A DNA stretch of 64,000 nt, taken from the NCBI RefSeq assembly GCF_001513975.1, contig NZ_KQ947985.1, forward strand, positions 620,001 through 684,000. Reading direction: 5' to 3'. The DNA comes from Streptomyces curacoi (GTDB taxonomy: Bacteria > Actinomycetota > Actinomycetes > Streptomycetales > Streptomycetaceae). The notes beneath the pieces are model-generated. The model was not told where the DNA came from. It was given only the letters and a program-made list of their open reading frames with translations, and searched no databases. A program made the translations under genes and the position numbers. This document shows, piece after piece, positions 57,515-64,000 of the stretch. Position 1 is the first letter of the stretch. Each line of letters begins with the position of its first letter.

Positions 57515-58870
57515 ATGACGTGGCTGACCGTCGCCCTGGTGCTGGTCGTCGCCGCTGCGGGTCTCCTGCGGTGGCGGCGCCCCGCCTGGTACTGGCTGGC
57601 CTTCGGGGCCACCCTCGCCGCGTTGCGGGTCCTGGTCCGCTACCCGTCCGTGATGGACGCCTGCGGCCTGACCGTCCCGCCCTCGCGCTGGCGTCTGGCC
57701 CTGGCCCGGGCCACCGACTGGCCCGTTCCTGGTCCTCGCGCTCCGCGCATCCTGCGGCTGCGGCCGACCCGGACCGGCCTGGTGCTGCGGCTGAAGCTCC
57801 GGCCCGGTCAGGACGCCTTCGACGTGGCGGCCTCGTGTGACCGGCTGCGGCACTCGTTCGCCATGTACGGCGTCACCTCCCGTGAACTGCGCTCCGGCGT
57901 GGTTGAGGTGCGGATGACCGGCTATGACGTGCTCAAGCGGGTGCAGATGCCCGCCAAGACGGACACCCGCCCGATGCGGGTCCCGGTCGCCCTGCGCGAG
58001 GACGGCGCCGTGCACTACCGCGACTACCGGGCCGTTCCGCACGGTCTCACGCTCGGCGCCACGGAGTCCGGCAAGAGCGTGTATCAGCGCAACCTGGTGG
58101 CCGCGCTCGCCCCGCAACACGTCGCCCTGGTCGGCATCGACTGCAAACAGGGCGTGGAGCTGTTCTCGATGGCCCGCCGGTTCTCCGCGTTGGCCGACAA
58201 CCCCGACAACGCCGCCGAGCTGCTGGATGCGCTGGTTGCCCACATGGGGGACGTCTACCAACTCATCCGGGCTGAGCAGCGGATCACCGCTGACGTGCCG
58301 GATGCGGAGATCGCCGCGAACATCTGGGACCTGCCTGAAGACCTGCGCCCGGTGCCGATCGTGGTCCTGGTCGACGAGGTCGCCGAACTCGCCCTGTTCA
58401 CCAACAAGGAGGAAGAGAGGCGGCGGGACCGGATCATCACCGCCCTGGTCCGCCTGGCCCAGCTCGGTAGGGCTGCCGGGATCTACCTGGAGATCTGCGG
58501 GCAGCGCTTCGGCTCCGAACTCGGCAAGGGCATCACCATGCTCCGCGCCCAGCTCACCGGCCGCACCGCGCACCGCGTCAACGACGAGACCAGCGCGAAT
58601 ATGGCCTTCGGCGACATCGCCCCGGACGCCGTGCTCGCCGCCATCCAGATCCCCGCCGAGATGCGTGGGATAGCCATCGCCGCGGACTCCACCGGTGGCT
58701 GGCACCGCATCCGCGCCCCGCACACCTCGCTGCGCCAAGCCGTGAACACCTGCAACCGGCACGCCGACCTGACCCCGGACCTGCCCGCCCTGGCCCCGTT
58801 CCGGCCTGCCCTTGGCGGTCCGAAGTCCGTCCCGGGCCCGGCCGTCGAGTCCGCCCCGGCCGCTGCCTGA
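57515..58870 (+). CDS. tra: FtsK/SpoIIIE-type DNA translocase (conjugative Tra protein)
   Basis: The 451-aa protein has N-terminal hydrophobic helices (TWLTVALVLVVAAAGLLRW, then WYWLAFGATLAALRVLVRY) and an FtsK-like motor with Walker A GATESGKS (residues about 181-188) and Walker B IVVLVDEVAELAL. It also contains the family pattern RAAGIYLEICGQRFGS and ITMLRAQLTGRTAHRVND. In Streptomyces AICEs and plasmids this single membrane protein pumps double-stranded DNA into the recipient hypha. ATG at 57515, 3 bp after the upstream gene. Confidence 0.93.
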   Translation: MTWLTVALVLVVAAAGLLRWRRPAWYWLAFGATLAALRVLVRYPSVMDACGLTVPPSRWRLALARATDWPVPGPRAPRILRLRPTRTGLVLRLKLRPGQDAFDVAASCDRLRHSFAMYGVTSRELRSGVVEVRMTGYDVLKRVQMPAKTDTRPMRVPVALREDGAVHYRDYRAVPHGLTLGATESGKSVYQRNLVAALAPQHVALVGIDCKQGVELFSMARRFSALADNPDNAAELLDALVAHMGDVYQLIRAEQRITADVPDAEIAANIWDLPEDLRPVPIVVLVDEVAELALFTNKEEERRRDRIITALVRLAQLGRAAGIYLEICGQRFGSELGKGITMLRAQLTGRTAHRVNDETSANMAFGDIAPDAVLAAIQIPAEMRGIAIAADSTGGWHRIRAPHTSLRQAVNTCNRHADLTPDLPALAPFRPALGGPKSVPGPAVESAPAAA

Positions 58871-58954
58871 TCACTCCTCGTTCCACGGTCTGCGCGACCG
58901 CTTCGCGCCACGTCCCTACCCGAGCCATGCCCAAAGGAAGGGAGAGCGCCCGCC

Positions 58955-59146
58955 ATGTGCCCCCGCTGTGAGGACTTCGCCCGCACCGTGGCGCTGCTCG
59001 GCGACCTGGCCCTGTACGCCCACACCGACGGTGCCGACCTGGACTTCGTCGACGCCGTGGGCTCGTGCCTGGCCGTCTCGCTGCCCGAGCCGCCGCCCGG
59101 CTTCGACCCGAACGAGGGTCCCGAGTACCCCGGCCAGGGGTGGTGA
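58955..59146 (+). CDS. small AICE protein, 63 aa
   Basis: MCPRCEDFARTVALLGDLAL, then a helical and acidic tail. The N-terminal C-x-x-C could bind metal, but a second pair is absent. AAGGAAGGGAG precedes ATG 58955. It is part of the transfer operon; the next gene starts within its stop region. Function unknown. Confidence 0.6.
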   Translation: MCPRCEDFARTVALLGDLALYAHTDGADLDFVDAVGSCLAVSLPEPPPGFDPNEGPEYPGQGW

Positions 59147-59148
59147 CC

Positions 59149-59343
59149 ATGCCCGCCGCGAAGAAGCCCGCCGCCCGCCGCCGGACCGCGAAGCCGAAGC
59201 CCGCGACGTGCCCGGACTGCGACGGCAACGGCGAGATCACCGAAGCCGTCCGGGTCGGCACCCGCAAGGGCCGCACCACCGACGACCACCAGACCGGCCT
59301 GTGCCTGACCTGCTGGGGCACCGGCGAAGCCCCCACCGACTGA
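59149..59343 (+). CDS. small DnaJ-type zinc-finger protein, 64 aa
   Basis: A Lys/Arg/Ala-rich N-terminus is followed by CPDCDGNGEI and CLTCWGTGEA, two C-x-x-C-x-G-x-G motifs like those of the DnaJ zinc domain. It likely binds one zinc ion. A GTG at 59143 that overlaps the previous stop is an alternative start. Another protein of this type lies at 60873. Role in the element unknown. Confidence 0.68.
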   Translation: MPAAKKPAARRRTAKPKPATCPDCDGNGEITEAVRVGTRKGRTTDDHQTGLCLTCWGTGEAPTD

Positions 59344-59418
59344 ACACCGCCCGGGGCCGGGCGGCCGGACACCGATCCCCGCCCGCCCCTGGCCCAACCC
59401 CAGGAAGGAGACCCCGCG

Positions 59419-60066
59419 ATGCGCCCCGCACTCCGCCCGGACGCCGTCCTCGTACAGGCCGTGATCGCCGGTGCCCTGTCGTTCGCCCACCTGCACGACC
59501 TTGCTGCCGCTGCCGGACAGACCGGCTGGAAAGCCTGGGCCTACCCGGTCAGCGTCGACCTGCTTTTGGTCGCTGCCTGGCGACGGCTGCGGACCGATGG
59601 CCCGTCCCGGCTGGCCTGGTGCTGGTTTGTCGTCGCCCTGGTGGCCTCGCTCGGCGCCAACGTCGCGACCGCCGGATTCCTCGACCTGGACCACCCGCCC
59701 GCCCTGCTCCGGCTCGGCGTCGCCGGATGGCCTGCCCTCGCCTTCCTCGGCGGCACGCTCCTTGCGCACTCGCCGACTCCGGCCCGGGACCGGGTGCCGG
59801 TTCCGCCGGCGCCCGCAGCCCCGGCCCCTGAGCACGATCCCGCTCCCGACTCGGAGCCGGTCCCGGCCGCCGACGACACCCCGGCCCTTCCGGTCGCCGG
59901 CCCCGCACTGGCCGTGTCGGTCCCGGCCGCGCTGGTCGACCACGCCCGCAAGGTCGCTGCCGACCACCAGGCCCGTACCGGCTCGCCGATCGACACCGAC
60001 ACCCTGCGCGCCCGCCTCGGCGTTCCCGCCTCCATGGCCGACGCCATCGCCGCCCAACTCGCCTGA
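59419..60066 (+). CDS. DUF2637/SpdB-like membrane protein
   Basis: The 215-aa protein has about four hydrophobic helices in the first 120 residues (VLVQAVIAGALSFAHLHDLA, then WAYPVSVDLLLVAAWRRLR, then WCWFVVALVASLGANVATAG). A Pro/Ala-rich linker and a C-terminal helical domain follow (DHARKVAADHQARTGSPIDT). Spread proteins of this type help move the element along the recipient mycelium. ATG at 59419 follows CAGGAAGGAG. Confidence 0.85.
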   Translation: MRPALRPDAVLVQAVIAGALSFAHLHDLAAAAGQTGWKAWAYPVSVDLLLVAAWRRLRTDGPSRLAWCWFVVALVASLGANVATAGFLDLDHPPALLRLGVAGWPALAFLGGTLLAHSPTPARDRVPVPPAPAAPAPEHDPAPDSEPVPAADDTPALPVAGPALAVSVPAALVDHARKVAADHQARTGSPIDTDTLRARLGVPASMADAIAAQLA

Positions 60067-60085
60067 CTGACAAGGAGATCAGCTC

Positions 60086-60277
60086 ATGCCCGCCCGTGAC
60101 TTCTTCCACTCCGTGATGCGGATCGGCCCCGTGCAGATCGGCACCCACTGCGACCGGACCGGCCAGACCAAGCACGCCGCCGTGTGCACCGCCGACCGCT
60201 GCGGCTGGTCCGCCGACTACTCCAGCCAGTCCGCCGCCCAGCTCGCCGCCCGCACCCACCGCTGCAAGGTCCGCTAG
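60086..60277 (+). CDS. mobile element transfer protein, 63 aa
   Basis: MPARDFFHSVMRIGPVQIGT, then HCDRTGQTKHAAVCTADRCG and WSADYSSQSAAQLAARTHRC. Cys and His residues suggest a small zinc-binding fold. Proteins of this type are annotated as AICE/plasmid transfer proteins between spd genes. AAGGAG precedes ATG 60086; the next gene follows after 9 bp. Confidence 0.75.
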   Translation: MPARDFFHSVMRIGPVQIGTHCDRTGQTKHAAVCTADRCGWSADYSSQSAAQLAARTHRCKVR

Positions 60278-60286
60278 GAGGCCACC

Positions 60287-60442
60287 GTGCAGGTTCCGCT
60301 CTGGCTCGCCCTGCTCGTCGTCGGCTACCTCGGCGTCAAGCTCATCCGCCCGCCCGCCTGGCTCATCGCCGTCCTCCTGCTCGGCGGCTTCCTCCTCGCC
60401 GACAGCGTCCTTGCCCCCGCCATCAACACCTTCGTCAAGTAG
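60287..60442 (+). CDS. small two-helix membrane protein, 51 aa
   Basis: GTG at 60287 follows TAGGAGGCCACC. The protein MQVPLWLALLVVGYLGVKLI, then RPPAWLIAVLLLGGFLLADS and a short tail, consists of two membrane helices joined by Arg-Pro-Pro. This fits the small Spd-type membrane proteins found between the transfer and spdD genes of AICEs. It probably aids intramycelial spread. Confidence 0.72.
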   Translation: MQVPLWLALLVVGYLGVKLIRPPAWLIAVLLLGGFLLADSVLAPAINTFVK

Positions 60443-60466
60443 CCCAACTCTGAGGGGAGTTCACCG

Positions 60467-60784
60467 ATGCTCCGCCCGAAGATCCCGACCATGCCCACCC
60501 CGACCGGCCACGTGACCCCGCCCGCCGTGGTGGAGCCGACCGCCATCGTCCCGGCCACCCAGACCCCGCCGCCCGCCCTGTTGGCTCCCGCGCCGTCCCG
60601 TCCCACGGTGCAGCTCACGCCCGGCACCGCGCTCGCCCTCGTCGGCGGCGGTACCGCCGTGGTCCTGGTCGTCGGCGCCGTCCTGGTCTCCATGCTCCTC
60701 GCGGTCGCCATCACCGGCGTCTCCGCCGCCGTGTGCGCCGTCGTCCTGCGCTCGCTCCTCGCCTCGGAGGCGAAGCGACGCTGA
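60467..60784 (+). CDS. SpdD-like membrane protein, 105 aa
   Basis: A Pro/Thr-rich N-terminus is followed by a strongly hydrophobic region (TALALVGGGTAVVLVVGAVL, then MLLAVAITGVSAAVCAVVL) and a basic tail. This is the layout of SpdD proteins, which take part in element spread in Streptomyces mycelium. ATG at 60467 follows GAGGGGAG. It is followed by an inverted repeat that may end the tra-spd transcript. Confidence 0.78.
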   Translation: MLRPKIPTMPTPTGHVTPPAVVEPTAIVPATQTPPPALLAPAPSRPTVQLTPGTALALVGGGTAVVLVVGAVLVSMLLAVAITGVSAAVCAVVLRSLLASEAKRR

Positions 60785-60790
60785 CCGGCC

Positions 60791-60830
60791 CCCGGGCGGC
60801 TCCGATACCGCCAAGCATCCGCCGCCCGGG
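60791..60830 (+). terminator. 10-bp inverted repeat between spdD-like and rep genes
   Basis: CCCGGGCGGC (60791-60800) and GCCGCCCGGG (60821-60830), 20-nt loop, no T-run. Possible attenuator separating transfer and replication genes. Confidence 0.5.
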
Positions 60831-60872
60831 CGCCGTCCCTGTCCGATCTCTCAACCGGAAGGAACCTCCATC

Positions 60873-61079
60873 ATGACCGGCCCCACCCCGGCCACCACCA
60901 CAACCGCGCGGATCTGCCCGAACTGCGACGGCTTCGCCACCGCCGCCGTACCCTCCGGCACCCGCCACCGCGACGGCTCCCGCGTCCTCCTCCTCGTCGA
61001 CTGCGGCACCTGCCACGGCACCGGCACCGTTCCCCTCCGCCCCCGCCTGACCGCCGCGCACGTGGAGGTGGCCGCGTGA
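60873..61079 (+). CDS. small DnaJ-type zinc-finger protein, 68 aa
   Basis: Contains CPNCDGFATA and CGTCHGTGTV, similar to the 59149 protein, separated by a strand-rich linker (GSRVLLLVDCG). It should bind one zinc ion. ATG at 60873 follows GGAAGGAACC. Its stop overlaps the repSA start by GTGA, so the two are translationally coupled and this protein may help Rep. Function not established. Confidence 0.68.
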   Translation: MTGPTPATTTTARICPNCDGFATAAVPSGTRHRDGSRVLLLVDCGTCHGTGTVPLRPRLTAAHVEVAA

Positions 61080-62470
61080 CGCATCCCGCGACCTTCGCGG
61101 GCCTGGACCCGGTCACCCTCGCCGACATGCTGAGGGTGGCTGGGGATCCGGGCTTCGACCGCTGGCAAGACCAGATCCGCCGCACCGGAGGCTGCGCCGA
61201 CCCCATCCACCTGCGCGGCTGGGTGGTACACAAGGACAAGACCACCGGCGAGACCCTCCACCGCTACACGACCGAGGGTGAGCCGGGCGGACGGCTCCGT
61301 GTCGCTTGCGGCAACCGCCGTGCCTCCCGCTGCCCGGCCTGCGCCTGGACCTACGCCGGAGACACCTACCACTTGATCCGAGCCGGGCTCGTCGGCGACG
61401 ACCGCCGCGACATCCCCGCCACGATCCGTGATCACCCCAGGGTCTTCGCGACCCTGACCGCACCGTCCTTCGGCCCGGTCCACAACCGGCCCGACCGAGG
61501 CGTCTGCCGCTGCGGCACGCGGCACACCCCGGACGATCCGGCACTCGGCACCGCCCTCGACCCGGCCACCTACGACTACGCGGGCGCCGTGCTGTTCAAC
61601 AACCATGCGGGCGAACTGTGGATGCGCTTCACGAACCGGCTCCGCAGAGAGATCGCCGCCCGCGCCGGGCTCACCCAACGTGAACTCGCCGACATCTGCC
61701 GGGTCTCCTACGGCAAGGTTGCCGAGTTCCAGAAGCGCGGCGCCGTCCACTTCCATGCCGTGATCCGCCTCGACGGCCCGGACGGCCCCGACTCCCCGCC
61801 GCCGTCGTGGGCCAGCACTGATCTGCTCACCGACGCGATCCGGGCCGCCGCCGCGCACCCGTACACCACGATCACAGTGCCGCCCAACGAAGAGGCGGGC
61901 TACCTCGACGGCTGGCGTCTGCGCTGGGGCCGACAGCTCGATGTCCGGCCCGTGAAGGCGTTCGGCGACGGCTCAGAGCTGACGGAACAGGCCGTGGCCT
62001 CCTACGTGGCCAAGTACGCCACCAAAGCCGCTGAGAACACGGGCACCCTTGATCGCCGCATCGGCGAACTCGCTGAACTCGACCGCCACGGCGTCCCCGA
62101 CCACGCCCGCCGCCTGATCACCGCATGCCGGGACATGGATGAGGTGTACCCGGACCGCCGTCTGTGGGCCTGGGCCCACATGCTCGGCTTCCGGGGCCAC
62201 TTCAGCTCCAAGTCCCGCCGCTACTCGACCACCCTCGGCGCCCTCCGCCAGGCCCGCGCCGACTTCCGCGCCGCCCAAGAGCGCGAAGCTCTCGGCCTGG
62301 AGGACGTCGAGCCGGACACCGTCTTGGTCCTGGCCGACTGGCAGTACGCCGGACACGGCCACACCCCCGGGGAATCCGCCCTCGCCGCGTCCATCGCCCG
62401 AGATCTCCAGCTCAACCGCGAAACCGCCCGCGAAGCGCTCGCCGAACTGCCCGCAGAGGGGGAGTGGTGA
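61076..62470 (+). CDS. repSA: RepSA-like rolling-circle replication initiator
   Basis: The 464-aa protein carries an N-terminal cysteine-rich segment (RASRCPACAWTYAGDTYHLI), the metal-binding HUH-type box RGAVHFHAVIRLDG, and SYVAKYATK with a candidate nicking tyrosine. These features define the AICE replication protein that nicks the origin for rolling-circle replication after excision. GTG at 61076, coupled to the upstream small gene. The stop overlaps or abuts the excisionase start. Confidence 0.9.
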   Translation: MTHPATFAGLDPVTLADMLRVAGDPGFDRWQDQIRRTGGCADPIHLRGWVVHKDKTTGETLHRYTTEGEPGGRLRVACGNRRASRCPACAWTYAGDTYHLIRAGLVGDDRRDIPATIRDHPRVFATLTAPSFGPVHNRPDRGVCRCGTRHTPDDPALGTALDPATYDYAGAVLFNNHAGELWMRFTNRLRREIAARAGLTQRELADICRVSYGKVAEFQKRGAVHFHAVIRLDGPDGPDSPPPSWASTDLLTDAIRAAAAHPYTTITVPPNEEAGYLDGWRLRWGRQLDVRPVKAFGDGSELTEQAVASYVAKYATKAAENTGTLDRRIGELAELDRHGVPDHARRLITACRDMDEVYPDRRLWAWAHMLGFRGHFSSKSRRYSTTLGALRQARADFRAAQEREALGLEDVEPDTVLVLADWQYAGHGHTPGESALAASIARDLQLNRETAREALAELPAEGEW

Positions 62471-62472
62471 CG

Positions 62473-62667
62473 ATGGCACGCGAACTTCCCGACCGTTACC
62501 TGACGCCGGTTGATCTCGCGGACTTGCTTGGCGTGCCCGTCGAGACCGTCTACCAGTGGCGCCGGAAGCGGACCGGCCCCCGCGGCTTCCGCGTCGGCCG
62601 TCACCTGCGCTACGACCCTAACGACGTGCGCGCCTGGGTCGGCTCCCTCGTGGAAGGGGCCGCGTAG
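62473..62667 (+). CDS. xis: excisionase (MerR-like HTH)
   Basis: The 64-aa protein reads YLTPVDLADLLGVPVETVYQ, then WRRKRTGPRGFRVGRHLRYD, the winged-helix pattern of AICE Xis proteins. It binds the attachment region and steers the integrase to excision. ATG 62473 is used; a GTG at 62467 overlapping the repSA stop is also possible. Its stop overlaps the integrase GTG by 1 bp. Confidence 0.9.
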   Translation: MARELPDRYLTPVDLADLLGVPVETVYQWRRKRTGPRGFRVGRHLRYDPNDVRAWVGSLVEGAA

Positions 62668-63929
62668 TGGCCGGACACATCCAAGACCGTTGGTACAAGA
62701 CCGAGAAGGGCCCGGACGGCAAGCCCGTCAAGGTCAAGACCGAACGGTACGGCACGGGCATGCGCTACCGCGCCCGGTACATCGGTCCGGACGGCTCCGA
62801 GAAGTCCAAGAGCTTCCCCGATGGCAAGAAGCGTCTTGCTGAGAAGTGGCTCAGTGCCATCGAGACGGACATGACGCGCGGTCAGTACACCGATCCCAAG
62901 TCCGTACGGATCACGTTCCGGCAGTACGCCGAGAAGTGGTTGGACAGCAAGACTCCGAGCCCGATGAGCCGGAAGGAACTCGGTCGGCGCCTGCGGCTGC
63001 ACGTCTACCCGGTGCTTGGCTCCCGACCGATCGGGACCTTCCGGCCCGAGCACATCAGGGAGCTCCTCGCCGCGCTCGAGGCGAAGCCCGGCGTCGGCCC
63101 TTCCTACGCCCGGAACATCTTCGCGGACGTTCAGTCGGTTCTGGCTGCCGCCGTCGATGACTCGCTGCTGTCCCGCAACCCGTGCAGTGCACGGAGCGTT
63201 CGGCGGCCCAAGCGTGACGCGCACCTAGTGGTCCCATGGCAGTCCGCCCAGGTGTTCGCCGTTCGAGCGGCACTCCTGGAGAGGTACCGGGCAATGGTCG
63301 ATGTCGGCGCCGGATGCGGGCTGCGCCAGGGCGAGGTGTTCGGGCTGGCAGAGGACGCTATCGACGCCGACGGGCGCACACTCCATGTGGTCCGGCAGAT
63401 CAAGCACGTGGAAGGGCACCCGGTGTTCGCGCTCCCCAAGGGCGGCAAGAAACGGGATGTGCCGTTGCCCGCCTCTGTGGCGGACGCGCTCCGGGCGCAC
63501 ATGGACGTCTACAAGCCCGTAGAGATCACGTTGCCGTGGGACGTTCCGGAGGGGCCGAAGGTGTCCGCCCGTCTGATCTTCACGGCTGAGCAAGGGGGAA
63601 TGGTGTGGCGGAGCAACTTCAACGGCAAGGAGTGGAAGCCCGCTCTCGCGGTCGCGGGCCTCATCCCGGAAGCGGATGAGAACGGCAAGTACGAGTCGGC
63701 GCGTGAGCACGGGATGCACGCCCTGCGACACTTCTACGCCTCCGCGTTGCTGGACGCTGGTGAGAACATCAAAGCCATCAGCGAGTACATGGGGCACTCT
63801 GACCCGGCGCTGACGCTGCGGGTGTACGCCCACCTGATGCCCGACAGCCGGGATCGCGCCCGCCGTGCCATCGACTCGGTGTTTCAGCATCACTCTCAGG
63901 AAGATCACGGCCCACAGACGGCCCAGTGA
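62667..63929 (+). CDS. int: tyrosine site-specific integrase
   Basis: The 420-aa recombinase has an N-terminal arm-binding region and a SAM-like core-binding domain (FRQYAEKWLDSKTPSPMSRK). The catalytic set is complete: Arg in GLRQGEV, Lys in PKGGKKRDVPL, H-x-x-R in HALRHFYAS, His in GHSDPAL and the nucleophile Tyr in RVYAHLM. It integrates the element into a tRNA gene in related AICEs; the target here lies outside the window. Followed by a strong terminator. Confidence 0.95.
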   Translation: MAGHIQDRWYKTEKGPDGKPVKVKTERYGTGMRYRARYIGPDGSEKSKSFPDGKKRLAEKWLSAIETDMTRGQYTDPKSVRITFRQYAEKWLDSKTPSPMSRKELGRRLRLHVYPVLGSRPIGTFRPEHIRELLAALEAKPGVGPSYARNIFADVQSVLAAAVDDSLLSRNPCSARSVRRPKRDAHLVVPWQSAQVFAVRAALLERYRAMVDVGAGCGLRQGEVFGLAEDAIDADGRTLHVVRQIKHVEGHPVFALPKGGKKRDVPLPASVADALRAHMDVYKPVEITLPWDVPEGPKVSARLIFTAEQGGMVWRSNFNGKEWKPALAVAGLIPEADENGKYESAREHGMHALRHFYASALLDAGENIKAISEYMGHSDPALTLRVYAHLMPDSRDRARRAIDSVFQHHSQEDHGPQTAQ

Positions 63930-63936
63930 GGCACAG

Positions 63937-63976
63937 ACGGCCCCTGACCTGCCCCTCTATGCAGGTCAGGGGCCGT
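63937..63976 (+). terminator. strong intrinsic terminator after int
   Basis: ACGGCCCCTGACCTGC (63937-63952) and GCAGGTCAGGGGCCGT (63961-63976) are exact complements with an 8-nt loop, followed by TTTCTG. No attachment site was recognised before the window ends. Confidence 0.92.
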
Positions 63977-64000
63977 TTCTGCGTTAGAACCCTCTGAAGT

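Larger units (their letters stand above)
55126..64000. mobile_element. pSAM2-like actinomycete integrative and conjugative element (partial)
   Basis: The order regulator pair, conserved small protein, FtsK-type Tra, DUF2637/SpdB-like, transfer protein, SpdD-like, RepSA, Xis and Int matches the AICE class typified by pSAM2. The left limit is uncertain (between 54225 and 55430). The right end lies past the integrase, at or beyond the window edge, because no tRNA attachment site is seen. AICEs excise, replicate by rolling circle and move double-stranded DNA between mycelia. Confidence 0.8.

Overview
The window is a high-GC Streptomyces-type actinobacterial chromosome segment. The evidence is strong third-position GC bias, GTG and TTG starts, a dnaK-grpE-dnaJ-hspR operon and a separate clpB gene that both carry HspR (HAIR) operators, DUF397/XRE-DUF5753 gene pairs, an ECF41 sigma factor, and a pSAM2-like integrative element. 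Only one tRNA gene is visible.

Layout. 1-3440: decayed accessory DNA ending at a tRNA-Gly(CCC) gene (3444-3517, minus strand). It holds a hypothetical gene, a frameshifted membrane-anchored helical gene, a 153-bp palindromic repeat (copy 1) and the C-terminal stub of a tyrosine integrase that abuts that repeat. 3800-5350: small zinc-ribbon protein, dcd, phosphoribosyltransferase. 5370-6295: Yip1-like membrane protein. 6440-14210: five secreted FG-GAP (integrin-type beta-propeller) proteins in two minus-strand operons. 14375-17150: hypothetical protein, alpha/beta hydrolase behind a large palindromic operator, and a sixth FG-GAP protein that is a lipoprotein. 17300-19100: NmrA-type oxidoreductase convergent with an ECF41 sigma factor, with an ECF41-like promoter ahead of the oxidoreductase. 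19270-25140: rhomboid protease, RTX remnant, GNAT, YCII-like protein, membrane protein, zinc ribbon, large Fe-S oxidoreductase. 25346-30684: MraY-like protein with a TTA codon, then the dnaK operon. 30805-42350: three paralogous secreted PA14-like/FN3 proteins, split by an island of XRE, DUF397, DUF6879-like, DUF6415-like and ATPase regulatory genes. 42567-47737: sugar-binding lipoprotein, three related LuxR regulators, a small exported peptide and a miniature Rieske-like protein. 47892-54224: PPOX protein, clpB, YbjN-like protein, membrane glycosyltransferase, aminotransferase. 54587-64000: membrane-anchored protein, copy 2 of the 153-bp repeat, and an actinomycete integrative and conjugative element (AICE): regulator pair, FtsK-type Tra, Spd-like proteins, RepSA, Xis, Int.

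How the parts connect. HAIR boxes tie the dnaK operon and clpB to HspR, the last gene of the dnaK operon. The FG-GAP operons and all three FN3 genes share an apparent ECF-type promoter, CGTACAACC-N17-GTC, which suggests one secreted-protein regulon. In the three FN3 transcripts the predicted 5-prime end folds into a hairpin whose arm sequences differ while its position is kept. The 153-bp repeat occurs twice at about 88% identity by hand count, with compensatory changes in its stems, each copy lying near mobile DNA. The LuxR trio next to an exported peptide with two DTGWG motifs is a candidate peptide-signalling or RiPP-like locus. All family calls come from reading the sequence; no database search was run.
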